Source: Spirosoma radiotolerans
GTDB lineage: Bacteria; Bacteroidota; Bacteroidia; Cytophagales; Spirosomataceae
Assembly (NCBI RefSeq): GCF_000974425.1
Contig: NZ_CP010429.1
Span: forward strand, 124,001 to 188,000
Direction: 5' to 3'
DNA: 64,000 nt
The translations under genes were made by a program, and so were the position numbers. The notes beneath the pieces were generated by a model. It did no database searches. It saw nothing but the letters and a program-made list of their open reading frames with translations, and was not told the origin of the DNA. Below, in pieces: positions 26,375 through 36,015 of the stretch. The stretch's first letter is position 1, and every line of letters begins with the position of its first letter.

Positions 26375-28282
26375 ATGCCCGCCGACAATCCCCACCTGCT
26401 TCATGCGCTGATGGCCATCTTACTGGGGCTTCCCTTTGCCGGATTTCTGGTACTGACGGCCGCCAATCGCCGAACGGCCGGTTTCGTTGCGGTACTGTCT
26501 ACCAGTATTGGTCTGGCCTTGTCTATATTGTTAGCGACTACCTTACCCGAACAACCTTTATTAATACAGGCTGATTGGGCGACGTTCTCGGGCGTATCCT
26601 TTGGCTTTAGCCTGCGACTCGACGCTCTTGCCGCGCTGATGCTCGTGCTCGTTCATTTTGTCGCCTTACTCGTGCAGCTATATTCGCTTTCCTACCTACA
26701 CGATGAACCGAAACTACGCCGGTATTTCGCCTATCTGCAATTATTTGTAGGCGCCATGTTGGGAATCGTTCTGGCAGGAAATCTGCTGGTCATGTATGCC
26801 TTTTGGGAATTGGTTGGTCTGGCGTCGTACCTGCTGATTGGTTTTTATGCAGAGCGAGCGGCCTCATCAAAAGCGGCTCAAAAAGCGTTTCTGATGAACC
26901 GCGTTGGCGATATAGGCTTTCTTATCGGTATTTTTTTGACGTATTATCAATTCGATACGCTCGACTTTGCGGCTCTGGCAACCCTCGGTGGACAAGCGGT
27001 GTTGCCCACCGCGCTCGGCTTGTGTCTATTCATGGGTTGCGTTGGAAAATCAGCTCAGTTTCCATTATTAAGCTGGTTGCCCGATGCCATGGAAGGGCCC
27101 ACGCCTGTGTCGGCCTTACTTCATGCTGCTACAATGGTTGCTGCGGGTATTTTCCTGCTGGCCCGAATTCATCCGCTTCTTTCAGCTGATGCGCTGGTTG
27201 TCATCACCATAATTGGCACTATAACCACCCTTTGGGGTGGTTACTCGGCGCTTTTCCAAACCGACATCAAGAAAGTGCTGGCTTTTTCAACCGTTTCCCA
27301 GTTGGGATTGATGGTGGCCGGAATGGGAACCGATAATGTGAGCGGGGCCATGTTTCATTTACTAACCCACGCTTTTTTTAAAGCGGGTTTGTTTCTGAGC
27401 GCTGGCGCTATTATCCATGCTGTTCATACCCAGGATATGCGGCAGATGGGTGGTTTACGCAAGGCATTACCGGCCACGTTTATTGCCTATACGGTTTGCG
27501 CGGCTGCCTTGTCGGGCTTGCCCTTCTTTTCCGGCTTTTTATCGAAAGAAGCTATCCTAGGAGGAGCTTTTGGCTGGGCGACTATTCAGGGTAATGGCTT
27601 CGCTTTCGTTATACCAGTCTTACTGCTGTTGTCGTCTGGGTTGACGGCGCTTTATATGGCCCGGCAGTGGCGGCTAATTTTTTTCGGTGTCTACCGCAAC
27701 AAAGAAGTACCGCTGATCCAGGCACACGAACCCAACTGGCTCATGCGCGGGCCTGTACTCTTACTGGCTCTCTTGTCTGTATGGGTCTGGTTTGCTGCTA
27801 ACCCATTTTCAGGGCATGGGAGTTGGTTTTTTAACTTACTCCCTACACAGGAAGAGGAACATTTCGGGTGGCTGGCTCCGGTATCTATTGGCCTGGTATT
27901 ACTGGGTAGCTGGCTGGGCTTTCGCATGCCGGAGCCGGGAGCTAACACGAGCTATGTTCGGCTGTCAGTCGAGTACGGCTTTCTGGATTTTTTTATCAGA
28001 ATACTCGCGATCAGACCTGTGTTGCGCCTGGCGGCATTTCTTTATAAGACCGACCATCGGGTGGTCGACGGTGTTGTGAATGGGGCCGGTGTAACGACCG
28101 TCGTACTCGCGCATGTGACAACGGGTTTCGACCGTCTGGGCGTTGATGGCGTCGTAAATGGCGTGGCCTGGCTGGCTGGCCGGTTAGGTCAATTAACGCG
28201 CGCTGTTCAAAATGGGCGGGTGCAGTCGTACATTACGGCAGCTGTGATTGGTTTGTTAGTGGTACTGTGGTGGTTGCTTTAA
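26375..28282 (+). CDS. nuoL: NADH-quinone oxidoreductase subunit L
   Basis: A 635-residue, antiporter-like complex I subunit with about 15 helices. Visible signatures include FWELVGLASYLLIGF (helix with conserved Glu), GKSAQFPLLSWLPDAMEGPTPVSALLHAATMVAAG (functional Lys and the proton-antiporter core, about residues 224-260) and the discontinuous helix region before LTHAFFKAGLF. It pumps protons and carries the long lateral helix at its C-terminal end. A 252-base gap without a gene lies before it, so a second promoter is possible, though I see no consensus element. nuoM follows. Confidence 0.95.
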   Translation: MPADNPHLLHALMAILLGLPFAGFLVLTAANRRTAGFVAVLSTSIGLALSILLATTLPEQPLLIQADWATFSGVSFGFSLRLDALAALMLVLVHFVALLVQLYSLSYLHDEPKLRRYFAYLQLFVGAMLGIVLAGNLLVMYAFWELVGLASYLLIGFYAERAASSKAAQKAFLMNRVGDIGFLIGIFLTYYQFDTLDFAALATLGGQAVLPTALGLCLFMGCVGKSAQFPLLSWLPDAMEGPTPVSALLHAATMVAAGIFLLARIHPLLSADALVVITIIGTITTLWGGYSALFQTDIKKVLAFSTVSQLGLMVAGMGTDNVSGAMFHLLTHAFFKAGLFLSAGAIIHAVHTQDMRQMGGLRKALPATFIAYTVCAAALSGLPFFSGFLSKEAILGGAFGWATIQGNGFAFVIPVLLLLSSGLTALYMARQWRLIFFGVYRNKEVPLIQAHEPNWLMRGPVLLLALLSVWVWFAANPFSGHGSWFFNLLPTQEEEHFGWLAPVSIGLVLLGSWLGFRMPEPGANTSYVRLSVEYGFLDFFIRILAIRPVLRLAAFLYKTDHRVVDGVVNGAGVTTVVLAHVTTGFDRLGVDGVVNGVAWLAGRLGQLTRAVQNGRVQSYITAAVIGLLVVLWWLL

Positions 28283-28351
28283 GATATGGGTCAGGCTATT
28301 GCCTGGCCTTTGGTAATAGGATCAGGCAATGACCTGGCTCAGAATATACGT

Positions 28352-30031
28352 ATGATTCTTTCGTTACTCATTTTTCTCCCTTTATTAGGCGCGTTGATCG
28401 TAGCTCTTCTGCCCGATAGTCAGGCTGTTCACTATCGACGGATTGCGCTGGCTGTCACGCTGGCCGACGTTGTGCTGGCTGGTGTGGCTTATGCTGGATT
28501 TGATAAAACCGTTAGTGGTTATCAACTGCTCGAACAAGCTAACTGGATTACGTTGCCATTGGGTAATCTGGGCGTCGTTTCCATTGATTACCTGCTCGGC
28601 GTCGATGGGATTAGTCTACCGCTGGTTCTCCTGTCGGCGGTTGTGATGCTTGTAGGTGTGGTGTCTTCTTGGCCAATGACTTACCGGCAACGGGCCTATT
28701 ATTCGCTCTACTTGTTGCTGACAGGCACGATTATGGGCTGTTTTCTGGCCCTCGATTTCTTCTTGTTTTTTCTGTTTTTCGAATTTATGCTCCTGCCGAT
28801 GTATTTTCTGATCGGCTTATGGGGCGGGCCACGTCGAGAGTATGCGTCTATCAAGTTCTTTCTATACACGCTGCTTGGGTCATTATTGATTTTGCTGGTG
28901 ATGATCGGGCTGTACTTATCCGTTATGGACCCTGTGAGTACGGCTGTCGCGGCTGGCCTGGTAACCAATCCTTCGGATGTAACGGCGGAAGTTATTCGTG
29001 CTGTTCAGGTTTACCTTCAGAATGGCCAGTTAAATTCGGCACAGGTTGTGCATACGTTCGACATGCGCTACTTAGCCGATGGCGGCAACTATTTACCCAA
29101 TGCCTTTCTGAACCCATCCGCCGAACCGATTGTAGCCGGATTCCCGGCGCGGATGCTGGCCTTTTGGGCTATTTTTATTGGCTTTGCTATAAAGCTTCCT
29201 ATCGTGCCTTTGCACACCTGGCTGCCCGATGCCCACGTTGAAGCACCTACGCCTGTTTCCGTCATTTTGGCGGGTGTACTGCTTAAAATAGGCGGGTACG
29301 GTTTTCTGCGAATTGCCTGGAATTTCTTTCCCGATGGCGCTGCTGAATATGCTTTCGCGCTAGCCGTATTGGGCGTATTGTCCATCGTGTATGGCGGCTT
29401 GAACGCGCTTGCCCAGGCCGACCTCAAAAAAATGATTGCCTATTCATCGGTGTCGCACATGGGCTTTGTCTTGCTCGGGGTGGCCTCACTCACCGCCGAA
29501 GGCATCAATGGTGCCGTGTATCAGATGGTGAGTCACGGGGTTTTGTCGTCGATGCTATTCCTGCTTGTGGGCGTCGTTTACGACCGTACCCATGACCGGC
29601 GCATTGACTCGTATCGTGGTTTGATGCAATCCATGCCTAACTACACAACCCTGACCGCCATTGCTTTCTTTGGCTCATTGGGCTTGCCCGGATTTTCAGG
29701 ATTCGTTGGCGAATTGTTTACGCTGATGGGTAGCTTTCAGTCGGAGTGGATACCGGGCTGGCTCACGGCTGTTGCCACAACGGGTATTTTGTTAGCCGCT
29801 GCTTACTTCCTCTGGACGCTTCAGCGAATGTTTTTCGGCTCGTTATGGGTGCGGCCTTTTGAGACAAAAACTGGATCGAGCCACACGCTTACCGATTTAA
29901 CCGCCCGCGAAAAACTCATGCTGATTCCTTTGGGCGTTATGGCGCTGGTGCTGGGCTTGTTTCCTAATCTCGTCTTCGATCTGACGAACGCAACAGTAGC
30001 CCAGTGGCTGGTGAAGTTTGCCGTGGAGTAA
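28352..30031 (+). CDS. nuoM: NADH-quinone oxidoreductase subunit M
   Basis: A 559-residue antiporter-like subunit. I choose the ATG at 28352 (MILSLLIFLPLLG), the normal NuoM N-terminus; a longer frame from 28286 would add 22 polar residues and contain a small palindrome. Signatures: FFLFFEFMLLPMYFLIGLWGG with the conserved Glu, and KLPIVPLHTWLPDAHVEAPTPVSVILAGVLLKIGGYG with conserved Lys and antiporter core, followed by AYSSVSHMGF. It is the last nuo gene here; nuoN does not follow, since gldG converges 44 bases downstream. Confidence 0.93.
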   Translation: MILSLLIFLPLLGALIVALLPDSQAVHYRRIALAVTLADVVLAGVAYAGFDKTVSGYQLLEQANWITLPLGNLGVVSIDYLLGVDGISLPLVLLSAVVMLVGVVSSWPMTYRQRAYYSLYLLLTGTIMGCFLALDFFLFFLFFEFMLLPMYFLIGLWGGPRREYASIKFFLYTLLGSLLILLVMIGLYLSVMDPVSTAVAAGLVTNPSDVTAEVIRAVQVYLQNGQLNSAQVVHTFDMRYLADGGNYLPNAFLNPSAEPIVAGFPARMLAFWAIFIGFAIKLPIVPLHTWLPDAHVEAPTPVSVILAGVLLKIGGYGFLRIAWNFFPDGAAEYAFALAVLGVLSIVYGGLNALAQADLKKMIAYSSVSHMGFVLLGVASLTAEGINGAVYQMVSHGVLSSMLFLLVGVVYDRTHDRRIDSYRGLMQSMPNYTTLTAIAFFGSLGLPGFSGFVGELFTLMGSFQSEWIPGWLTAVATTGILLAAAYFLWTLQRMFFGSLWVRPFETKTGSSHTLTDLTAREKLMLIPLGVMALVLGLFPNLVFDLTNATVAQWLVKFAVE

Positions 30032-30074
30032 CCTGGAAAACTAGTTGTATCGCTGATTTCAAGCTTATACTGAT

Positions 30075-31742
30075 TCACTGTCCGTACTTTCTGCGCCGGG
30101 CCACCTGCCAAACCAGCCCCACAAGGCCTACCAACACCAGGGGACCTATCAGGTTTACTAGCTGCCAAGTAGTGCGGCTCGCATCTGCCTTGATTTTGTC
30201 CAGAGGACGAAGGGCTATGGTTCGGGTGCGGGCGGCAATAACGCCGTTTGGGTCGACCAGATAATCAAGTGCATTCAGCGCAAAATCTTTATTGGCAAAG
30301 GTAGTGCGGGTGAACCGGTCGAATCCCAGCGGATAGGGTGTGTTGCGTTTGTAGTCCACATCGTTCACGATCAAGTCACCGTCGGAGCAGACGAGTACGC
30401 GGGAAGCTACACCTTCGGGCCGGAAACCAGCCGCGCGGGGATCGCTGGGCAAAATCCGGTTCGCAAACAGGGATTTAAACCGACCTTCGAGCAGGCAGCC
30501 AATGAGCTTGGGCCCTTCGTTGTAGGTTTGCGGGTCGGGTTGCTGACGTGCTTCATTGTAAGAAATCAGCGCTGGTGCCTTTAGCACTTTTGTGTAAGGT
30601 GAGGTCAGCAGCAGCGGTGTTTTCTGAATGCCCGCTGCCTGAACCGTATCGAGGGTACTGATAAAGCGGCCCAGAATGGCATCCAGGTTACGGACAATGG
30701 GGTTGTTTGATGTGCCAAAATTGTTTAGTAACGGATAAAACCGCCAGGGCAGGAGTTGAATATTCGGCTTATCGCCCAGGTTTCCCACGTTGAGCGGGAT
30801 GGGCGCGCAACGTAGATCCTTTACCACATCGCGGTTCAGCCGGATGCCCCAGCGGAAAAATAAATCGTCGAGATTCAGGCTAACGGGTTGTGCATACGTG
30901 CCTGCGTTGTCGACGCTGTCTACTCGCTGACCATCCACAAAAAACAAGGCACGGCCACCGTTTACAACAAACTGGTCGAGTTTAAAAATGTCCTCTTCCG
31001 AAAAAGGCTTATCGGGTTTGGGGACCAGGATCGCATCCAGACCGGCAATGGGGCCGGGTTTAGTCATGTCGATGAAATACAGATCGTAGGTCTGTTGTAC
31101 GGACGCCAGCAGGTCGGCGAAGCGGGAGGGAGGTACTTGAGTATGGCCATAAAGCAACCCAACGCGCCGACGGTTTCCCTCCGTTTGGGTCAGCTTACGA
31201 ATCGCCGATGCGAGTTGATATTCGACGCCTTCATACGATTGGTTTAACTGTTCTTCGGGCGAAGCCGCTTTGTTGCCTTTCAGCAGCTGAACGGCTGTTT
31301 CCTGTCCTTTATAAGACACAATGGCGCCGGGGAAAACCAGTTTCTCTGTGCGTTTTCCGCCTTCGCTGGCAAACAGGTTAGTCGGTAGCAGGCCCCGCTG
31401 TTGTAGTTTGTCGATGAATTTATTTTTCTCATCGGGATTTGTAATTAGCGCCGGGTCAATAAATCGATACGTGATGGTCTTTCCAGCCCGTGCTTCAAAT
31501 TCATCCAGTGTTTCCCGAACGGCACTTTCAAGTCGTTTGAAGCCTGGAGGCAGATCACCGGTCAAGTATACATCGACATGAATGTCATCCGGTAAATTGG
31601 CCAGCAGGTTTTCTGTGGCTGTAGAAAGGGTATAGCGTTTTTCCTGGGTTAAATCGAGCCGAAAAAACACAAAGGCCGACAACACATTGACGGCAAGTAA
31701 GGCAGCAATAACGAACAGGGTACGCAGGGAAGCGGGTCTCAT
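30075..31742 (-). CDS. gldG: Gliding-associated ABC transporter auxiliary protein GldG
   Basis: A 555-residue protein with one N-terminal helix (residues 10-28) and one C-terminal helix near 530-548, and a large periplasmic region. The opening FFRLDLTQEKRYTLS and the following ABC_transp_aux domain (DIHVDVYLTGDLPPGF, FIDP, QLASAIRKLT, LLYGHTQ) are typical of GldG. With GldF and GldA it forms an ABC transporter needed for gliding in Flavobacterium johnsoniae. The sequence after the second helix is short and basic. The gldF gene, often directly upstream, is not adjacent here; a small coiled-coil gene is. The gene ends 44 bases from nuoM, convergent. Confidence 0.92.
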   Translation of the reverse strand: MRPASLRTLFVIAALLAVNVLSAFVFFRLDLTQEKRYTLSTATENLLANLPDDIHVDVYLTGDLPPGFKRLESAVRETLDEFEARAGKTITYRFIDPALITNPDEKNKFIDKLQQRGLLPTNLFASEGGKRTEKLVFPGAIVSYKGQETAVQLLKGNKAASPEEQLNQSYEGVEYQLASAIRKLTQTEGNRRRVGLLYGHTQVPPSRFADLLASVQQTYDLYFIDMTKPGPIAGLDAILVPKPDKPFSEEDIFKLDQFVVNGGRALFFVDGQRVDSVDNAGTYAQPVSLNLDDLFFRWGIRLNRDVVKDLRCAPIPLNVGNLGDKPNIQLLPWRFYPLLNNFGTSNNPIVRNLDAILGRFISTLDTVQAAGIQKTPLLLTSPYTKVLKAPALISYNEARQQPDPQTYNEGPKLIGCLLEGRFKSLFANRILPSDPRAAGFRPEGVASRVLVCSDGDLIVNDVDYKRNTPYPLGFDRFTRTTFANKDFALNALDYLVDPNGVIAARTRTIALRPLDKIKADASRTTWQLVNLIGPLVLVGLVGLVWQVARRRKYGQ

Positions 31743-31809
31743 ACGGAACGTTAACGAACAACTACGCCGAAATGGTTTATAGATTAGCGAACAGTCCGGC
31801 TAATGGCGC

Positions 31810-32058
31810 TTAATTCAACCTCAGTTCGGAAATAACGGTTAGATTGATTGCCTTTGCATCTTCCTGGGCTGTTTGCAGCGTATCTAACTTCTCGGGCTCG
31901 ATGCCCAGTTCCTTCATGAGCCGATGTTGCCGGGCTTCAATATAGACCAGGCGCGCAATGATCTGATTCATTCGGTAGTCCTGTTCATCCTGTCGCTGGA
32001 GCAGGTAAGCCGTTTTGGCTTCCAACTCATCAAGGCGTTGTTTATCGCGGTCAGTCAT
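31810..32058 (-). CDS. Small coiled-coil hypothetical protein
   Basis: An 82-residue soluble protein starting at MTDRDKQRLDELEAK; a longer frame to 32088 adds ten residues of poor likelihood. Heptad-like hydrophobic spacing through residues 5-60 predicts a helical coiled coil. I do not recognise a family. It is reliably placed between lptD and gldG on the same strand with gaps of 59 and 67 bases, so it is probably in their transcript. Codon use matches the neighbours, which supports a real gene. Confidence 0.6.
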   Translation of the reverse strand: MTDRDKQRLDELEAKTAYLLQRQDEQDYRMNQIIARLVYIEARQHRLMKELGIEPEKLDTLQTAQEDAKAINLTVISELRLN

Positions 32059-32117
32059 AGTTATTTCCGGTGAGATTACACGAAGCAAGTTAGCGTTTTT
32101 GGTTGGCTTTCAGCAGA

Positions 32118-35100
32118 CTAGAAGCCACCCCGGTCGTAGAAACTCCGGCGACGGCTGAGTTTAAGCTCCTGCAGGATCGACGACCGAGCCCGTAAATCGA
32201 ATGAATAGTTGCCCGACCGGAAATTATTGCCCGAATAAGGCGTCCAGTTAAAGGCCATTTCCCAACAGTGCAGGTCGCGGTTGATGCCGATGGTGGTTAA
32301 AGTTGGGCTTTGGAATACGAAGTCATAGCCCGTATTGATCGTCACTTTCCATTTGGGCGTTAAGCTGAGGTCGCCCGTTAGCGTTAACGCCTGAATCACC
32401 TGCGACTGAATGGGCGTCAGTTTGGTCAGACCAAATGTGTAGCTCACATTCATGGACCAGGGCACGTTAAAATCGACGTACAACTCCGGGTTATTATTGA
32501 TCGCCTTCATGGTGGCGTCGGATGCGTTGGGGCTCGATTTCTTCTTGTCAGCCTGCTTGGGCGCAAAGCGTGCGCTGACGTAGGCTTGTAAGTTCGTCAT
32601 ACGAAGAAGTCCCTGACCGGCCTGGAAGGCATACAGATTCGGTACCCGAATGTATTGCTGATCGACGTAGGGCTGCTCGGCATTCAGGGCCAGAATGGAA
32701 GGGGAGAACGCCAGTGGGGTGGGCGTCGTCGAGGTTGGGAACATGTACTGCGCCGTACCGCCGTAGGGCCGGTATGCGTATGGATCAAAGGTAGACGAGA
32801 AGTTGAAGCTGATATTTTTAAATATCTGCGTATTGGCGCTGACAGCAATGGGCGATAATTTATAGTCAGGGGCCAGCAGGTTATAACTGCCGTTGATACT
32901 CAGGTTATCGAAAATCGGAATCTTCTTGAAATCCTGTCCCGACGAATCACTGCGGGTACGAATTTTCATTTCCAACTGGTTGACAATACCAAATGAGATG
33001 AAGGCGGATTGTGTACTCGACGCGCTTCCCGCGCTACCTCCCAGCCCTCGGAACACCGATAGCGTTCGGCGATAGAGCGGCAGGTTTGCCAAAGCACCTT
33101 CAGCTGGCAGTATTTGAAACTGCCCAAACGAGGGGTTCGTAAAGTCGGGGACGTAACTAAACGAAATAGAAGGCGCCACCGTGTGTCTAATCGCTTCAAT
33201 ACGTTTTCCCCGGATAAAGTACGTACCGTAAAAACGGGTGTTCATGCTGGCATTGACCGAAAAGTTATAGGACGGGAAGAAGCCGCGTGTTGTATCGATT
33301 TGTACCGCATTTCGGTCGCTCAGGTAGGTGTAGCTGAGCTTTTTGCTGTAGATGTCGCCCTGTAAGGCAAAACCTGGCGTGACGTTGATGTACCGTAGTA
33401 ATTTAATGTTGGGCAGCGAAATGGGGATACTATACCGCGCCTGCACCACCCGGTTTTCCCAGATCCGATTGGCATTGGCTATACTGAAAGGAATCAGGTT
33501 TGGATCCGCGGTAACAATGCCAAATCGGAGGTTGTTCGCGCGGGTAATACTATCATTATAGCGCTGAATGGAGTTAATGGGTGTTATGCGCGTAATAATG
33601 GGAAAGCCCAGCCCTGTTGTATCAACCTGACGCCGGATGGTATTGCTCACGCTGATAGAGCCGCTCACGTCCAGACCTACCCGGAAGCTCTCATACCAAC
33701 GGCCAGTACCGCCTTTGAGGGCAAAGGGCGCAATCTGATTGACGCCAAAGTTAAAGTCCGACGACACATCTGTCTTCCCGTTTTCACGGACGCTTGTTTG
33801 TGGGTTTATCTGGCCAAACTGCTGGTTGACCCGTACGTTGGCTCCCGCCCTCACGTACTGCCCAAATGTACGGCTGTATTGTACAGACGAACCTGCTACG
33901 TTCGATATATAGGACTGCGTACTGTAGGAGTTGAACTGGTTATAGCTGTTGCTGCTCACGTTTACATTGGCCGAAAAACTACCCCGGCCACGAGGCACCG
34001 GCGAGTGGGACCAGTTGACGGCAAAGTCATTGCGCGGGGTTTGGGTCAAGTCAACCCGGTCGCCGGAGCGGTTTCGATTAAATTGCAGGTTCACGCTGCC
34101 GCTGTAGCGATACCGTTTGTTGTAGGCCGACGATACGCCTAATCCCCAGCTACCCCGCGAATAAATCTGTCCTTTGAACTGGAGTCCAAGATTCTCATTG
34201 ACGGCCCAGTAATAGCCACCATCACGCAGATAAAATCCGCGTCCGTTGGGTTCTTCCCCATACTGAGGCACAAGAATACCCGACACACCAATCTCCTTTC
34301 TTTTCGGGAAAGGAAAGAAGCCGAAAGGCAGCCCGATGGGCAACGGGATCTGGTTAATAACCAGGTTAAATGGCCCGGCCACCACCTGTTTATTGTGAAT
34401 AACTTTCAGCTTACTGGCATTGATATGAAAGTGCGGAGTGGCCAGATTACAGGTCGTGTAAATGGCCCGGCCGATGTAAAGGTTGTCCTCGTCATCTTTC
34501 TTAACCGTTTGCCCGCGAATGTTGCCCTCGCCCTGCTGGGTAATGACACCCTGAATACGGCCCTTGCGCGATTTGAAATTGTAGCGAATCTCTTTGGCGT
34601 CGTATTTGCCTTCACCATCCTGGAAGATGGGGCGACCGATCAGTTTTTTGGCTGTTGAATCGTACCGGCCTTTCGCATAAACTTCATTTGTGAGGTAGTT
34701 TAGGCGGATGTAGTCGGCCTTGAGCGAAATGTCGCCATAGATAACACTGGCCTCACCGAACAGCTCGACGGTGCGCCCATCGGCCGAATAAAAAGTAGAA
34801 TCTTTGGCCTGGTATTTGACTGTTGTCTTAAAGGAGTCTGCCGTTTGAAGGGAATCTTTTTGGATAGAGTCTCTGCCCGCAACCTGCGACGAATCAGCCG
34901 TATCGAGTGGCCGACCTGAATTCGGCTGTAGGGGTTTGATCCGGCTCTCTGGCCGGACGACATTTGGCGAAACCAGGCCGGGTCTGGTTTGAATAGGTTT
35001 GACTGATAATAGTCTGTCTCTGTCTGTCTGTCGGACCAGGCTGGTTTGCGAACGAGGGGCAGCCGTGGTGGTTGACTTTACATCGGTCAGTTTCGCTTTC

Positions 35101-35837
35101 GCTTGACTAGAATCTTTTCGAACAACGTTCCTGGTCGCGAGTTTAAGTGAATCAGGGTTGGCCGTCGGTTTTGGGGTTGTACGAGCAAGTTGGGAAACCG
35201 AATCGAGCCTGGCAGGTCTGGCTTTCAACAGTTTACGGGTAACCGTCAGCAAATGCTGTTGCGCTTTGGGTACGTCTGTTATCAGTTGGTCTGATAAGCG
35301 CTGCGTTAGCTTCAGCGGTTTGGGTTGTAGGCGAACCAATGGAGTAATCTGCACAGGGCTAACGTTGGTAGCATCTGGTGCTGTAACAACCCGTTCTGCG
35401 GGTAATGACCGAATGGAATCCTGCCTGGCCGGGCGGGTTACAGGGGCTGGAACCGGGGTGATTTGTCTTTTGGTACCCGTTCCAAGTCGGTTGGGGACTG
35501 ATTGCCGTTGGTTGAGTTCCCGCTCCAGGTCGCTTTCCTGGCTCGCACCAGTGGGGCTTGTTTGGGAGCCGGGAAGCGTAATCGAGCCGGACGAAGGGCC
35601 AACAATGACCCGTCCCGGCGATTTCTTTTGCGCTGGTTGGGGCGGTGTACTGTCGTTGGCTAATACAGATTTTGAGTCGGGCACCCGTTGCGCTGGCACT
35701 GTAGCCGGTGGTAAACCACCTTTAGCAGGCTGTGGGGGCGTGGTTCCGCTCTGTCCTAACGCGTTGAACGTCCAGATTAGCCAGATAAAAAGGCTTGAAG
35801 CCTTTATCCATATTGGTCGTATCCGCGAGGGCCGCAA
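32118..35837 (-). CDS. lptD: LptD-like LPS transport outer-membrane protein
   Basis: A 1239-residue protein from a TTG start that gives a sound signal peptide (basic RPSRIRPIWIK, hydrophobic core, then LGQ); a GTG at 35921 lies upstream of the likely promoter. A low-complexity Pro/Ser/Thr/Arg-rich stretch of roughly 330 residues precedes an OstA/LptA-like beta-jellyroll (DSTFYSADGRTVELFG, then DISLKADYIRLNY), followed by a large beta-barrel domain (FGFFPFPKRKEIGVSG and many alternating strands). Bacteroidota members are called putative LPS-assembly protein LptD and should insert LPS in the outer leaflet. No LptE gene is adjacent. The low-complexity stretch is unusual in length. Confidence 0.85.
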   Translation of the reverse strand: MRPSRIRPIWIKASSLFIWLIWTFNALGQSGTTPPQPAKGGLPPATVPAQRVPDSKSVLANDSTPPQPAQKKSPGRVIVGPSSGSITLPGSQTSPTGASQESDLERELNQRQSVPNRLGTGTKRQITPVPAPVTRPARQDSIRSLPAERVVTAPDATNVSPVQITPLVRLQPKPLKLTQRLSDQLITDVPKAQQHLLTVTRKLLKARPARLDSVSQLARTTPKPTANPDSLKLATRNVVRKDSSQAKAKLTDVKSTTTAAPRSQTSLVRQTDRDRLLSVKPIQTRPGLVSPNVVRPESRIKPLQPNSGRPLDTADSSQVAGRDSIQKDSLQTADSFKTTVKYQAKDSTFYSADGRTVELFGEASVIYGDISLKADYIRLNYLTNEVYAKGRYDSTAKKLIGRPIFQDGEGKYDAKEIRYNFKSRKGRIQGVITQQGEGNIRGQTVKKDDEDNLYIGRAIYTTCNLATPHFHINASKLKVIHNKQVVAGPFNLVINQIPLPIGLPFGFFPFPKRKEIGVSGILVPQYGEEPNGRGFYLRDGGYYWAVNENLGLQFKGQIYSRGSWGLGVSSAYNKRYRYSGSVNLQFNRNRSGDRVDLTQTPRNDFAVNWSHSPVPRGRGSFSANVNVSSNSYNQFNSYSTQSYISNVAGSSVQYSRTFGQYVRAGANVRVNQQFGQINPQTSVRENGKTDVSSDFNFGVNQIAPFALKGGTGRWYESFRVGLDVSGSISVSNTIRRQVDTTGLGFPIITRITPINSIQRYNDSITRANNLRFGIVTADPNLIPFSIANANRIWENRVVQARYSIPISLPNIKLLRYINVTPGFALQGDIYSKKLSYTYLSDRNAVQIDTTRGFFPSYNFSVNASMNTRFYGTYFIRGKRIEAIRHTVAPSISFSYVPDFTNPSFGQFQILPAEGALANLPLYRRTLSVFRGLGGSAGSASSTQSAFISFGIVNQLEMKIRTRSDSSGQDFKKIPIFDNLSINGSYNLLAPDYKLSPIAVSANTQIFKNISFNFSSTFDPYAYRPYGGTAQYMFPTSTTPTPLAFSPSILALNAEQPYVDQQYIRVPNLYAFQAGQGLLRMTNLQAYVSARFAPKQADKKKSSPNASDATMKAINNNPELYVDFNVPWSMNVSYTFGLTKLTPIQSQVIQALTLTGDLSLTPKWKVTINTGYDFVFQSPTLTTIGINRDLHCWEMAFNWTPYSGNNFRSGNYSFDLRARSSILQELKLSRRRSFYDRGGF

Positions 35838-35873
35838 AATAAAGTATGCTTTTTTCAGGTTTATTAAAAAAAT

Positions 35874-35881
35874 TATATTTG
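35874..35881 (+). promoter_or_regulatory. -7 element TATATTTG for the amidase gene
   Basis: Exact TAnnTTTG match on the plus strand; transcription would start near 35887, giving a leader of about 130 bases. A 24-codon open frame (35901-35975) lies in this leader. No clear -33 box. Confidence 0.45.
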
Positions 35882-35908
35882 CCTCAAGACCGTTAAGTCT
35901 ATGGCTTA

Positions 35909-35916
35909 CAAAGGTA
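35909..35916 (-). promoter_or_regulatory. -7 element TACCTTTG for lptD
   Basis: The plus-strand bases CAAAGGTA read TACCTTTG on the minus strand. Transcription would start near 35902, about 65 bases before the TTG start of lptD. It faces the promoter at 35874, so the two transcripts would overlap by some 15 bases. Confidence 0.45.
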
Positions 35917-36015
35917 TTCACGAACAGTCATCCCGCTACCGCTTTGAAACGTTTTTGGTCGTTAAAAATTATTAAATCAACTGGCAGCTCAATTTCGGCC
36001 ACTTCTCCCGGAATA

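Noticed and set aside
28286..28351. 22-codon N-terminal extension of nuoM
   Set aside because: Unlike known NuoM N-termini and partly palindromic; ATG 28352 fits the family.
35158..36015. Upstream extension of the amidase frame
   Set aside because: Antisense shadow of lptD; the first start giving an export signal is ATG 36016.
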